Shown here: piece by piece, positions 1 through 11,946 of the stretch
Position numbering within the stretch: position 1 is the first letter of the stretch
Layout of the letters: each line of letters begins with the position of its first letter
Assembly (NCBI RefSeq): GCF_047511655.1
Contig: NC_133397.1
Coordinates: 128,300,308 to 128,364,307 of the forward strand
From: Castor canadensis
Taxonomy: Eukaryota > Chordata > Mammalia > Rodentia > Castoridae
DNA: 64,000 nt
Direction: 5' to 3'
Program-made: the position numbers and the translations under genes
The notes under the pieces: generated by a model
Told to the model about the DNA's origin: nothing
The model's input: only the letters and a program-made list of their open reading frames with translations
Databases searched by the model: none

Positions 1-212
1 AAAATGATCAAAATCAAGGGGATTTTTCCATAGAACAATAAATAATGGGAATTTTGGGACCATGTGATGTTTCACAGAGCTGACTGTAAACACTGAGCAC
101 AACTATAAATGGGATCTACCATTTCTCTTTTCCACAATGGGCATAATTTGATGTGTGTTATTTTAAAAATAATTTTACAGCTCTATACTTATGCAGTAGA
201 AAGCTTTTTAAA

Positions 213-297
213 GCATTGGGGATGTAGTTCAAGGGTAAAGCCCTTGCTGGTCATGCACAAGGCTCTGGGTTCGATCCCCGGTACCAGAAGAAAAAAA
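213..297 (+). repeat. ID-family SINE with target-site duplication
   Basis: A tRNA-Ala-derived ID element. The body reads GGGGATGTAGTTCAAGGG and carries the B-box GGTTCGATCC at about 268-277, then an A-rich tail. The 13-base direct repeat AAAGCTTTTTAAA flanks it at 200-212 and 298-310, which shows insertion by target-primed reverse transcription. ID elements are rodent-specific, so this helps place the organism. It has no coding capacity. Confidence 0.88.
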
Positions 298-310
298 AAG
301 CTTTTTAAAA

Positions 311-2230
311 TACATACACATAAGTTTTAAAAAACTCCACACTCATCAGTCTCACAAAAGTGTATTTAGGGTGACATTCTGTCATCCTCTAAAAGAGCAA
401 GAAGTATTTAGAGTATCAATAGTTACCAGGCCGTTTTTATATAATCCTTACAATAAGCCAGTGGAATTCTTTTATTATAACCACTTCATAAGTGAAGAAA
501 GGAAGGCTCAGAGGAAGTGGATTGCTCTCTCAGGAAAGGGAGTTATTTGCTCAAGTTTGGAGGCAGGGCTGCTCCATGCTGCCTGGACTCCAGGGGTCAC
601 TAAGCTGTGTGGCCTCCAGACTCAAAGCCTCTACCGTCCTCACAGCTCTGCTCTTTTCTGCATGGCACCTGCATGGGACCCAGCTCCTCACAGCTGCAGT
701 CACACCAGCCAAACTGTCACCATACCACCCAGTCCAGAAAGAGAGACTCTGTCCTCACATCCCCAGCTCTGGGCCAGTCACTGAGACCTGGATATGAGTG
801 ACTGCTTTAACCTGGTGAGGAACTATCGGGTCCCGCTTTGTCAGTAACAGGGGAGCTCAAAAGGGAGCTGGCCACCACTAGGAAAGAAGGCAAGGGAATG
901 GCTGATGGAGAGGTAACTGTGACTTCCTTCGGTGCTTCCTAGGCGTTGTCATGAGGATCCAGTGAAGAACTGAAGAGGTAGATCGATGCTTTGGAACTCT
1001 CGCCAGTCAATACAGAATTTCAGGAATTGAGACTGTGTGACAAAGTGGACTGTGCCTTGGAAGGATAGGTGAAAACGCACACATACAGTGAGAGTCTAAT
1101 GAGTTTCCACTTGTCGCTGTGACGCTCACCATCTTGGTCCTTCCCTGCGTGGGTGTGTGGTTTGGGAATGCTCCCCTCATCTCCTCTTTTGATCCTCTCC
1201 CCTCTCCTCCACCCTCTCTCTTCTCTTCCAGGGATGATCATGATTACCAGGCCTGGCCAAGAAAGGCCGTCCACGCTCCTCCTCCACTGCCTGTGGTGTT
1301 TGGATCAAGGATGGACTGAGAGCTAAGCAAGACCTCTCACAGTCTTTCCGGTATCCAGAGACATCGGGAGGGTCTTATCTCCTCCTACAGAGCCATCAGA
1401 GGCCATGAGACAGGCCTGGAACTGTAGCAGTTTATGGCCAATGCCTGCCTGCCACAAGACGGTAAAGAACAGAAACTTCTAAGAAAACTCAGAGGTAAAA
1501 AAGCGAGCCCTGATGGTATGCCTCCGCCCGTGGGTCCAGATATGTCGAAGTCACTTCTGCCATTGGACTCCAGGTTATGTGAACCAATAAATTGCTTTTC
1601 AGTTTAAGCTAGTTGGAGTTTAGTTTCTGTTACCTGTAACTAAAAGGGTTCAAACTAATGCAATGAAAATCACTAAGTCAAGCACCTTTCTCTTTCCACA
1701 AGCTCTCATCTTGCTAGCTTGTTTGTTCAACTATGCCTGACCAGAGCACCCCATCCACAATCCACGCCTCTACTCTCTCCATTTTCAATGGTCTCTTTCT
1801 GTCTTTTCTTCCCTCCCTCTACAACTTAAATTGTTGGTTCATCATTTCAAAAATTCCCTTGCTTTCTTTTTGGCAAAATTCAACCCATAGAGCCTAACCA
1901 GCTGCTTGCCCCATAGAGCCTAACCAGCGTGGAGTCACACCACACTGGAGAAGCCATAGGGGACGCACTGAATCTACCCTAAGTTCAGGACCATGATCCA
2001 AGTGGCCCTCCTGCAAATGGCAATCGTCTTGAATTTCTCTGATCCCCGATCCCCTTTTCCTTATTTTCTGCAATGATAACATCGAGCTTTTCCCGTTCAT
2101 CAACCCTTTCTCCCTTGTCATCCCTTACTTCATTCCATCTCAGTGTCTTCTGCCTCGTATGAAATGGAGCCCCTAAAGCTGATCATATATATAATCTATT
2201 ACTCTTTTGTCTATGTTTTCTTCTCAAAAT
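311..2230. other. Intergenic stretch, nothing recognised
   Basis: Non-coding DNA upstream of ARHGAP29. All reading frames are short and none resembles a known protein. About 1660-2160 is pyrimidine-rich and could be badly decayed LINE sequence, but I cannot assign it. Confidence 0.5.
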
Positions 2231-2234
2231 AACA

Positions 2235-2330
2235 GCTTGTGGCACAGGCTGGCTTCAAACTTGTGATCTTCGACCAATGCCTCCCAAGTGCTGGGATTAC
2301 TGGCGTGCACGACCATGCCTGGCTTATTTT
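2235..2330 (-). repeat. B1-like SINE fragment, antisense
   Basis: Contains the B1/7SL signature in reverse: CAGGCTGGCTTCAAACTTG, then CAAGTGCTGGGATTACTGG and CATGCCTGGC. It is a partial element without a clear tail and contributes only spurious short ORFs. Confidence 0.8.
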
Positions 2331-3640
2331 CCCTATTTCTGCCCTATCCATGTATGGAAGACTTGCATTTCATTCCCTCTCAATCTGTCGGAAATCTGCA
2401 CTGTCAATTTGCCCTTCTTAGAGTATTCCTCTAATCTCACTAGGCTGGACAGCTCTCTGTTGGCCTCTCCATAACCACTTTTCTTCCTTCTCTGCCTTTC
2501 TCTATGCTAGGGCAAGCTGATGTCTGTATGAAGGATTCAATGTCCTTGCCACCTACTGTCTGGTGGGTTGGGCCAGTAGGAAGCCCCAGCAGGAGAGCTG
2601 AGGGAGGGAGGACTGTCACAAAGTATTGGCTTCTCTGACTTCTTTCCTGCAAAAGTCTGCTTGCACTGGCGTGTTTTTGTTGTTGCTGTTTGGTTGGTTT
2701 TGACTTAACTCACTGTCTTGAGAAGACATCCTACTAATTGCTCCCTTCCCTCATCCCTTTAAGTCTAAGGTACTTGTTCCATGCTTCTTGCCCCCGAGTG
2801 CTCTGTACTCCTTATTGGTTCTCTGTATTGCACCTCTGTTGTTATAAGTAGTTCCTTCCTTCTAATTCTAATGTGGACTTGAACCCACAGAATGTGGGAT
2901 GCTACATTAGATTTAGGCTGGGAATTTTCTGTTTCCTGCTGACTGATACATTCCCCCTCACTACTGAACTGTGTGTGTCAACATGTCAAGATGCTCAGAT
3001 ACCCTTCCTCACAGCGCCATATTTTCCTGTGATCTTTTTTTCTATTTTTTTCTGGTCTACACTCTTGATTACATCTCACGTCTTATCATCAATGGAATTG
3101 TTCCATGTCTGAAATCTTAAACTCCAACATCTGGGCACCAGCTTCTTATAAAATTTGTGTTTTCTAATTGCATTGCTGGCACTAAGTTCCTTGACTCCTC
3201 CACCCCACTCCCAGTTTCTCAGCCTCCTATCATTCTCATTTCCTTCTCCAGACACGGTAACAGTGATCCGGTGTTTCAGTGTTTCTCTTGCTTAATACTC
3301 TCTAGTCCATTCTCCCTCATTCCACAGACCCGCGTGGCAATATCCCAACCTGAGTTGATCCAGCTTTCTGCCTCCCTTATCCTGATGAAGACACGTGTAT
3401 ATGGTGATGCTGCTGCATATTGATCCTTCTAGGTGTTCCCAGTCGACAAGTCTGTCCCCTCCTCTCAACAATACAATTGCAACCTTCTTTTTTCACAGAA
3501 AGGAAGGGTTACGCTTACCATCTTATCCTTCTTGTCTGTTTTCTCACCTTAATTCTTTCCAATCTCTTTCAGTCCCATGCTGTTCACTACAGGTGCTTTT
3601 GTCACAGTCTGCAATAAATTCTTAACTTCTCAATGAAATT
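2331..3640. other. Intergenic, pyrimidine-rich, no gene
   Basis: T/C-rich DNA with only short shadow ORFs. It precedes a recognisable L2 LINE relic and may include more decayed parts of the same element. That is inference from composition and position only. Confidence 0.4.
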
Positions 3641-3786
3641 GAATTTTTGGTTTTTGCTTTATTTGGTCTCTCAAAAGTATTCAACACCATTGTCCATTTC
3701 CTTTTAAAAACGCCAGCCTTGCCTTCTTACCCTTAAATGTTGGTCTCTCCCAGGGGAGTTACACTTTCCCCTCTTCTTTTTTATCT

Positions 3787-3862
3787 TGTGGTGTTGGAGA
3801 TCAGAACCAGGGCTTCACGCATGGTAGAAAGTGCTCTCCCAGTGAGCCATACCCCCAGCCAC
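3787..3862 (-). repeat. ID-family SINE, antisense
   Basis: The reverse complement matches ID: TGGCTGGGGGTATGGCTC at the start, and the element ends near the decayed B-box region AACCAGGGCTTCACGCATG as read on the + strand. It is inserted into the L2 relic. Confidence 0.78.
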
Positions 3863-4285
3863 CCCTCTCCCCTTCTCTTTCCAGCTCTGACTTCTCAGTT
3901 CATCTAGGTGTTCTGATCCACTGCCAATGGTTGTTAGCATGGTCAGCCTACACACTGATGGTCCTAAGTCTAAGAGCCAAATTTTAGTCTTAACTTCTAA
4001 ATCAGCGTGTCTAATTGTGGAGCCTCTTTGACTGTAATGTGAACAATCCCACAACTCAATATGCCCAAGGTAAATGCTTAGTGTTCTCCATGCATCCCTG
4101 CCCAAGCCCTCCTTCTTTATTGAATGTGGCCATTTTCTCCACTTTTGCAGCCACTGAAACTCAACTTTCTGGAATTGTCTTTGACTCCTAGCAAACCCAA
4201 CTATTCCTTTGGTCTTTAAACCATTGTTGATTCTTTCTATCTCAGTAGTTCTGAAACCTATTCATACATTCTATTCCTTCTGATC

Positions 4286-4564
4286 TTGTCTTTCCCTCTT
4301 TCTCCTTCCTTCCTTCCTTCTTTTCCTTCCCTCCTTCCTTTCCTTCCTTCTTTTCCTTCCCTCCTTCCTTTCCTTCCTTCCTTCATTTCCTTCCTTCCTT
4401 TGTTCACTCCTTCCTTTTCCTTTCCTTCCTTCCTTCCTTCATTCCTTCCTTCCTTCCTTCCTTCCTTTCTTTTCCTTCCTTCCCTCCTTCCTTTGTTCCT
4501 TCCTTTCCTTCCTTCCTTCCTTCCTTCCTTCTTTCTTTCTTTCCTTCCTTTTCTTTCCTTTCAT
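4286..4564. repeat. (TTCC)n/(TTTC)n polypyrimidine tract
   Basis: About 280 bases of nearly pure C/T, mostly TTCC and CCTCC units. It runs straight into the T-run marking the tail of an antisense B1 at 4565-4676, so it probably grew from the SINE A-tail. Open frames here (FLPSF or KEGRKE strings) are repeat artefacts. Confidence 0.95.
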
Positions 4565-4676
4565 TTTTTTCTGAGGGTCTTAGCATGTAGCCCAGGATGG
4601 CTTCAAACTTGAGCTCCTTCTGCAGAGGAAGTACTGGAATTACAGATGTGCACCACCACACCTAGCTCTGGTATCT
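4565..4676 (-). repeat. B1-like SINE, antisense
   Basis: The + strand reads GTAGCCCAGGATGGCTTCAA and later ACTGGAATTACAGATGTGCA and CACCACACCTAGCTC, which is the reverse of a B1 element. Its tail side abuts the TTCC tract. Confidence 0.8.
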
Positions 4677-4870
4677 TTATTTATCACTTAGAATGTTATA
4701 ACAGCCTTCTAACCAATCTCTATGACTCTAATTAACCCCTCAACAGAATGACAATTCCCAAACCAGTCTTCTGCTACTTCCTTTCTCAGACCCTTCAGTA
4801 TGCTGTACTGCATAGAGGGTGGAATTCAGACACATGGATATCATATTTAATATAATATGTAGAATCCCAA

Positions 4871-5450
4871 ACAGCATAAGTTCCTTTGGTTATGAGGAAC
4901 AAAAACTGTCTCTGGCTAACTCAAGGAAAAAGAGGGCAGTTTTTAGGAGGATGCTGGGGGAGCATAGAATTGATTGAAGGAGCAACTGAACAACCAACCA
5001 AATGCCAGGAAGACCCTGAACCATGAAACTATGAACTTCTGAAGATGCCAGTAGCAGACGTCTGAAGACCTTGACCAGGTCTGCCACTTCTACTGCGCTG
5101 GCCTTAGCACCGTTTATGCAGCTCTTCTCTCTATCACCGTTTGTCATTGATGTTACTCAATTTAAAGACTGTTGGACTCAGTGTCCCTCAGTTCCATTTT
5201 CAGAACCCCAGAAGTAATATTTTGATTGGTCCCAGCTTGAACAAGTCAATCAATCTCTAGATTCATGGAAGGGACACATGGCATAAGTGTTACCATAAGG
5301 AATTCTCTCTCTGTGTTTCGGGCATTCTCAGAAAACAGAGAATTGCTGTGAGCTGGCAGCATTCCTCGGAGGTGTCCTGTACTCTGAATTCTGCCTTTCA
5401 CTTTTCTGTCTTCATCATTCCTGAATTGTTTCTCAATTTTTAGCCATGGT
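4871..5450. other. Intergenic, possibly an unclassified old repeat
   Basis: No coding sequence. The stretch GGAACAAAAACTGTCTCTGG near 4893 and the TTGATTGGTCCCAGCTTGA segment near 5221 have the feel of an old mammalian interspersed repeat, but I cannot name the family. Confidence 0.3.
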
Positions 5451-5451
5451 G

Positions 5452-5650
5452 TATGCTGTGGACTGAAGGCTTGTGCCCTTCACAAATTCATGTAATGAAG
5501 CCCTAAAGCTCAGTGTGACTGTCTTTGTAGATGAAGCTTTTAGAAGGTAATTAAAATGAGCTCATAAGGGTGGCGGGATCTGCTAGCATTCCATCAGATA
5601 CATTCCTATCAGATATTCCAATACGGCGGCCTTATAAGAAGAGGAAGATA

Positions 5651-5685
<35 letters not shown>

Positions 5686-5690
5686 GGTGT
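5452..5690 (+). mobile_element. MaLR LTR (MLT1-like) with TC run
   Basis: Starts with TGCTGTGGACTGAAGGCTTG, followed by AATTCATGTAATGAAGCCCT, ATGAGCTCATAAGGGTGGCG and CCTTATAAGAAGAGGAAG in the order found in MLT1-type solo LTRs. The 3' part has expanded into a TC microsatellite at about 5650-5686. It is an inactive solo LTR remnant. Confidence 0.75.
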
Positions 5691-5789
5691 GTTGTTATGG
5701 CAATTGGAGGTGACTAGAACAGCATTCTATTTGCTGTCCCTGGAGCAAGCTCTGGTTCCAGTCTCTCTTGTCTGTGTAATCTGGCTTTC

Positions 5790-6130
5790 TCATCAACTTC
5801 TCGCTGAGGTTGGACACACTTTTCCTTCTCCCCATCAGTGTTCCCTTCCAGTTCTTCATCTACCAATAGTCACACAACTGCCAGGAATCATCTTAAAAAT
5901 CACTTCCTCCAGAAAGCCTCCCCTGACTTTTCTGGGATGATCCCAAATTTTTTATCCACTCTATGCAGCTTCCCAAGCTTAACTTCATCACTGCTGTGAC
6001 CATGTTTGGTTGTAATTCCCTATTAACTAATTTGTCTTGTGAGCGCTTTGAGGTCAAGGGCTGTAGGTTTTTCAAATCTATGTCTGCAGAGATGATTATA
6101 GCAGCCAGCTTCCTGCTGGCTTGTGGAATG
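5790..6130 (+). mobile_element. L2 LINE 3' end relic
   Basis: Contains CCAGAAAGCCTCCCCTGAC (the conserved L2 AAGCCTTCCCTGA segment) and later TTGTGAGCGCTTTGAGGTCA (the L2 segment about GTGAGCTCCTTGAGGGCA). The strand and order suit the same old insertion as the L2 reverse-transcriptase relic at 3640-4870, now split by later insertions. Confidence 0.75.
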
Positions 6131-8160
6131 GATGACTGAAACTCCCAGCTGCCTGAATTCATCTTCTTCGCATTTCAGTAAGACACTTTCTCCACCCTGA
6201 GTTCATTATCTTGTGACACGGTGACACGAGTGTTTGGCACTGGCTCATGAAGTTATGAGCAGCTGGAAGATAATTATTTTCATGTCTTGTTTTTGTGTCA
6301 CCCATGACACCTCCCTCTGTATTTGGTACATGCTAGGTGGACAATAATTTAGTTGTTGTTGTTAAAGAAATAAGTATGGTTGAGAAAAATTAATGTAACA
6401 GATGTTCAGGGTAAGAGTGTTTGTATTCCCAGTGACGCTCAGTGCATCAAATGCCATCCGAAATATTATATTCAATTCTGGGCAACAACCACGCATTCCT
6501 TCCTTCAACAAACATCTATGGGATGCCATAGCTCCCGTATTCAATGCCAAAGGCTTGGAAATTAAACACACAGGTTTGAGTCTTAGTTTTTGCCAGTTGC
6601 TATGTGCATAAGTCAGGACAGGCTAGGTTTGGTTGCAGAAACAATCTCAAAATATCCAAGGCTTGCCACAACCCAGCTTTGTTTCTCTTTCATGTCGTAT
6701 GCTATCGTGGACTGAATACGGTTCTACCCCATGCAGTCATCATTCCAGAACTCACTTGGAAGGCTAAGAGAAAGCATGGCCAACCACTGACTCTTAAAGC
6801 ACTTGCACTTGCGTTTCCATGACCACGTATGAATTCATGCAGAGGGAACAATCAGAGTGAAGAGTAAGGTCATCCTCCACCATACTATATGGCATGACCA
6901 GTAAGTCCCATTGTGTCATCTTTAAAATGACAGTAACAGCATCTTCATGGAAGTCTGAGATGAGAGTACAAAATACCATACAAAATAACATGTGTGTTAC
7001 AGTCAGGAAATGGTAGCTATTTTGGTTTAAATTCTATTAAAAGTTTGAAAAGCCTGATGTTCGGCATAAGAAATTACTATAGACAGAAAGTTCTCTAAGC
7101 ACTTTAGACTAAAGTGGCCTCTCACTTTTCTTTGAAGACCCTTTTTTTACTGACTGGGTTAAGCTTCCAGTACTGGCTTGGTGAGTTTTTCCCCTCTGCC
7201 TCTCAACACTTTCCCAGAATCAAAGAAATCTGTGAAGAAATAGGCTGAGTAAAAATTTAAAGATTTATTATTTGTGTTTTTCATGCTCAAGGTCTTTTTT
7301 CCAAACAAGATTGTAAGCAATTGGGAACGGAGCAAAGTTCTCAGTGTGTGTGCCACTAGAAACTAGAATAATCCTCATCCCAAAAATTTCCTGGCACTGA
7401 TTAGGATACAGAGAATAGAATCAGGACTTTATGTTACCATTTCATAGTCCGTGGACCTCCTAAATTTGTTGCTATATTTTAGAAAAATGTATTTTAAAGC
7501 ATCTTATTTGTTGCATTTAGATCCTATTTCTGCCTAATAATGATAAATCTGAGAGCTGATGGATGACTTGGCATAGAAGTCCAGAGTTACACAAACTCTG
7601 GTGATATTGCTTCTGGATTGACCCACTGAGAACTAAGTGAAATAATAATTCATTGTCTTTTCATTACTCTTCTTAGAATGGCTGAAAGGCATTCGATATG
7701 TAGACAGTTGAACATTCTTTTTATGATAGAATTTCTTCTAGTTCTTTTAAATATTTGGCAACCATGTGAGTTGTTAAAGTAATTACGCAATAATGGCCGT
7801 TTCAAAGTAAGACTTTGAAATACATTAACCTCTTCAATTTAACCTCTTAAGAAATCTCCTTTGAAGTGAGAAGCAGGAGTGATGTTGAGTCACGTGGGTG
7901 GCACCCTTCCAAACTTCCTGAAACCACTCAGAGTGCACGGCCACCAGCTTAGCTGTCCCTCCACACAGCGTCACCTTGTGCACAGTGAGGTGAGGACTGT
8001 ACAATGTTTCGAAGACAGAATCAATGAGCTGCCATGAAAACTAATGGCCACCTATTTGTCACCAAAACAGAACTCTCCATGTCTTCGAGCTCATTAAAAT
8101 ATACTCCAAACAATTATACAGGGCTGACAACAGGATTTAGAGTAAAGTTTGTACACTTTT
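6131..8160. other. Intergenic, nothing recognised
   Basis: About 2 kb of AT-rich DNA without a supported gene, RNA or clear repeat. All frames are short and unlike known proteins. Confidence 0.5.
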
Positions 8161-8162
8161 TA

Positions 8163-8590
8163 TAATGGTGCTGGGGTTTGAACTCAGGGCTTCATGCTAA
8201 CTAGACAGTTGCTCTATCAGTTGAGCCCCTCCCCCAGCCCTTTCTGCTTTGGTTTGTTTCGATATAGCGTCATGGTTTTTTTTATAGGATGGCCTGGACT
8301 GTGATCTTCCTGCTGAAGCTGGGATGACAGGCAGGCACCACTATGCCCAGCTCTTCCCCCATTCAGATGGGGGTCTCATAAGTTCCTCCTCTTCCCCCAG
8401 CTGGCCTGGAACAGTGATCCTCCCAATCTCAGCCTCCCACATAGCTGGGACGAGGGGCACACACCAGCTATTGGTTGAGATAGGATCTCATAAACTTTTT
8501 ACCTGTGGTTGGCCTTGAACTACAATCCTCCAGATCTCAGTCTCTTAAGTAGTTGGAATTATAGGCATAAGTCACCAGAATCCAGCTTGC
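8163..8590 (-). repeat. Composite ID-like plus B1-like SINE cluster, antisense
   Basis: Begins with an antisense tRNA-like part (GTGCTGGGGTTTGAACTCAG, then TCAGTTGAGCCCCTCCCCCA). It continues into two or three antisense 7SL/B1-like parts: TGATCTTCCTGCTGAAGCTG; CAGCCTCCCACATAGCTGGG; CTATTGGTTGAGATAGGATC. The same order recurs at 29062-29375, so this is a repeating composite SINE architecture rather than chance neighbours. Confidence 0.78.
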
Positions 8591-11500
8591 ATTTTTTCAC
8601 TTAAGCTTTAAAAAAGGTTGCAGACTGCTGGTCTGTGTCTTTGCTAAACATTTTAACTTGGTATTTATTTATAAAGCTCTAAATACTAGGGCCTAGACTG
8701 TGAAGGGAGAGAAAAGTAAGGAAAAGAGGGGAAAGAATTACATTCCTCCTTCTTACTCAGACAGAGAAATAATGACTAGAACTCGACTTGAGTGAATTAT
8801 CCACTTAGATTTAATCACTCAGCTCTAACTCCATTTAGATTCCCTCAGATCCAAAGTCCTCAGTTTTGCCCAGAAACAAGTCACATAGAGAGGGAAGTTA
8901 TAGTCATCAGTTGACCCGAGGCCTTTTATTAAAAGACAAAGGTCTGGTCTGCAGATCTACCAAATCAGACTTTTCAGGTGGCAGGGCCCAGGAATCTGTG
9001 TTTTTAAAAATTCCTCCATGATTCTTGTTATCTGCCAACTTCAGTATTGGGATGATGGCAAGGCTGTGGGCCACTTTGGTCTCTGCCCCTGGTGACACGG
9101 CTAAACCTGGAAGTCGGGCCAGTGTGACAGTCAGAGAGATCTGGTCAGATCTTAGCTCTCTCCTCCACCACCCTGCACTGCCTCCCTTCTCACGCATACA
9201 CCTGCTGTCATAGACACGGAGGAGTGAAATTCATGAACCAAGGCAGGGCCCTTGGTTCCCACACGACCATCATAGTGACAGTCCTAAACTGTCACTTTCT
9301 GGTGCGGATAGCTCCCCCCAGCAGTGCCACCAAAACCGCACTCATCTTCAGAACGGACTCATCACTCCACTCACTCCATCCTGCCGTTTAGGAGTATCTC
9401 TCCAACTCTTTGGAGCTGGTCCCTGGTTGATTTTAAGCAGAACCCCTTCTCCTTGAGTGCTTGTGCTCAGTACCTGCCAGAGAAACTCATTTCAAAGGAG
9501 AAGCCTGTGAGCACATAATTCAAATCCTACAATCCCCAACAACAACTCTCTTAGGTGCGTCTGCGATTCTCTAAATTCTTGCAGCTCATTTCCTGCCACC
9601 AGAGTGACAAATGCTTTGATATGTTGTTGAGTTTCCGTGATGCCCGGCCAGGGGTGCTGTAATTCATCTTACTGACGGTGCTGCTCTCAGGATTAGTGCT
9701 AAGTGCTGGACTGTTCCCAGAAAGAGTGGCCCACAGCTCGCCTCCTACCTCTTGCTTGCTCAGTGAGATATGATAGCACGAGGGCCCCAATTCCTTCCCT
9801 ATCATGCTAGCACGGGGATTTATGTGATGTTAGAAAACTGCAGGCCGTGTTTTAGAAAGAGAGCTCAGCGTGCAGACATTCAGATCCGTGTGAGTATTTC
9901 ACGTTAGGTGTGCTATGTGAGTCTAAGGTGCAGGTATGCACCCGTATGCTGTAAGACACGGATACTCCCGGGTTTGTGTCAAGGACAGTACTATGACCAT
10001 CTGCACGATGAACACTCCAAGCATATTTGTCACCCGTGGAGATGAACTTGGCCCTTGAAAGGGCTGTAATGGTTCTAGGTCATTGGAAGTTATTCATCTT
10101 TGAGTGGTGACTCCTAGGAGTTCAAGACTGATGGAGGACATGGTACAGGAGAACGGAAGGAGGCCAGCAGAGTCTTCTCCCCCTGCCTACCTGGCTGTTA
10201 CTTCCGCTGTATGTAATCCACAAATCCAGCCCGTCCTCCCAGGTGTGGAATGGGCCAGTCTGCATGCAAGAATCAGGATAAGCTGTAGATATTCTTTCCC
10301 TCCTTCCAGAAAGGACCTCCCTTCCCGTGCATGCCTGCAAACTGTCTTCTCTTATTCTTTATTTCCCTAACTCTAGGGAAAATACTTCTGAATTCTTTTT
10401 TTCATGTGGGGAATATATGTGACACCAACTTATCGTTTTTAACTATTTGCAAGTATGCAACCTGGTGGCGTGAAATTTCTGTACTTCTTCATGGCAAATT
10501 CCATTCATCCACCATGCTTATTACGGCTAGCTTATGTGAATCTGAGAGACTTACAAGAGGGTACGAGCGAGAGCCCTAGAAGCCCCCAACCTTCCCATCT
10601 TCCTCAACCTGTTCCTTGACCCATTTTTCAATTCAAGAGCCTTGTCTGTGGGAAGCTTCTGTAACAGGCTGCACCAGGCTGAGAGGGAGCTACAGCAGTG
10701 TAGAACACTCCTGTCCTTCAGGCACCACTCATCTGCTGGAGAAGAAAGAGAGATGGAAGGACTAATTGTCAAGTAAAGTGCCACAAAACATTAAAATTAA
10801 AAAGAAAACACCAGTGTACACATGTGTCCAGAGGTGGGAGGAGAAGGAAGAATTACATGTACTTAAGGGTTACCAGGACATGAGTACAAATCCTAAGGGA
10901 CTAGGGTGTCCCTGATAGAAAACACTGTACTCAGTGACTGCCATATAGCAAGGAATCAGTATTTGCCGAATGAATAAATAAGCAAGGGCCAGTTTTTTAG
11001 CAGAGGTCAAGTTCAACAGGCAGTTCAATGGGCAGTGTAAACCACTGGACCAGGCAGGATGCATGGTGGGAGGGAGTGCTGAGCTGCAAGGAAACAGTCA
11101 AAGTTGGAACCAGATTAGAGAAGCCCTAAAGAGAAATTCTCACCAATTCCCAGCAGAATGGATAGAAAGAAAGACTTGGGCAAAAGTCCTCCCACCCCAG
11201 AGGTCCTTGGAGCCCTGAGTGGGTACGGGGGTAGCAGTGGAACCCAAGGATTAAGATGGAAACTTAGAGCAGAGAAGAGTCTCCAAAGATCACAGAACAA
11301 CAGAGGTGGTGTGTGCTCACCCAACATAGTGCAGTCCCTAAGAGACACGGCCCTGTTCATGGAGCCCCATTCTGCTCTGCAAGACAGAAGGTTCAATCGG
11401 GATTTTCATATAATCCGGAGGCTGCTGTAACAAAGGTTGGGAGTCTCAGACAATGGAACATGGAGCAAGGAGGACGAGCGCCAGCCCTCGTGAGCCTAGA

Positions 11501-11900
11501 CTTTCACAGAGGAGCTGACACTTGGATCTAGGCCTCCATGTGTCAGCTCACCAGAAAAGGGAAGAGGGCTGGGCATCCCGGGCCGAGGGTGCAGTGCTGA
11601 CCAAGAGTGTGAAATTGCATGGCAGGTGAGCGTTGCTTCATGCTGCAAGCAGCAGCCCACTAATCGAGCAGCAGTTCCCCAACTGCTGGAGCTTAGCCAT
11701 GGGGGACGCCTCACAGCTGCTCTCTGAAAGCCCCTGTGAGAACAGAAAAACTTCCAGAAATGCAAACCTGGTCAAATGGTCAGCCAACCTAGAAAGTGGG
11801 ACACTGCTGTCCATTACCCATGTGAATGTCAGCAGGGGAAATAGCTGTTTGTTAGTCATTCTGTTGATCCCTTAGGTGAATATATAATATATCTGTATTT
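8591..11900. other. Intergenic, nothing recognised
   Basis: About 3.3 kb without a supportable gene or clear repeat. Several open frames of 60-96 codons exist on both strands, but they overlap one another and resemble no known protein. Confidence 0.5.
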
Positions 11901-11904
11901 GGGG

Positions 11905-11946
11905 GAGTAGGCATGCACCCTACCACCTGAGCCACACCCTCAGCTC
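11905..11946 (-). repeat. Possible ID SINE fragment, antisense
   Basis: GCATGCACCCTACCACCTGAGCCACACCCTCAGC (read in two pieces) matches the 5' half of an antisense ID-like element. Only about 40 bases are recognisable. Confidence 0.45.

Larger units (their letters stand above)
3640..4870 (+). mobile_element. L2 LINE ORF2 relic, interrupted by younger SINEs
   Basis: Near 3735-3780 the + strand decodes to LNVGLSQGSYTFPLFF, a decayed form of the CR1/L2 reverse-transcriptase motif around NVGVPQGSVLGPLLF. Further along, 4140-4260 and 4690-4800 resemble later parts of L2 ORF2, including the stretch rich in GACTCC and the segment about CAGCCTTCTAACC. The relic is broken by an antisense ID element (3787-3862) and by a TTCC tract plus antisense B1 (4286-4676). 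It is an ancient inactive copy with stops and frameshifts. The 3' end at 5790-6130 probably belongs to the same insertion. Confidence 0.6.

Noticed and set aside
213-297. Functional tRNA gene
   Set aside because: tRNA-like promoter boxes belong to an ID SINE with A-tail and target duplication. No cloverleaf acceptor stem closes. The same holds for the other ID copies.
4286-4661. 108- and 85-codon frames (FLPSF and KEGRKE repeats)
   Set aside because: Translations of a TTCC microsatellite and an adjacent SINE.
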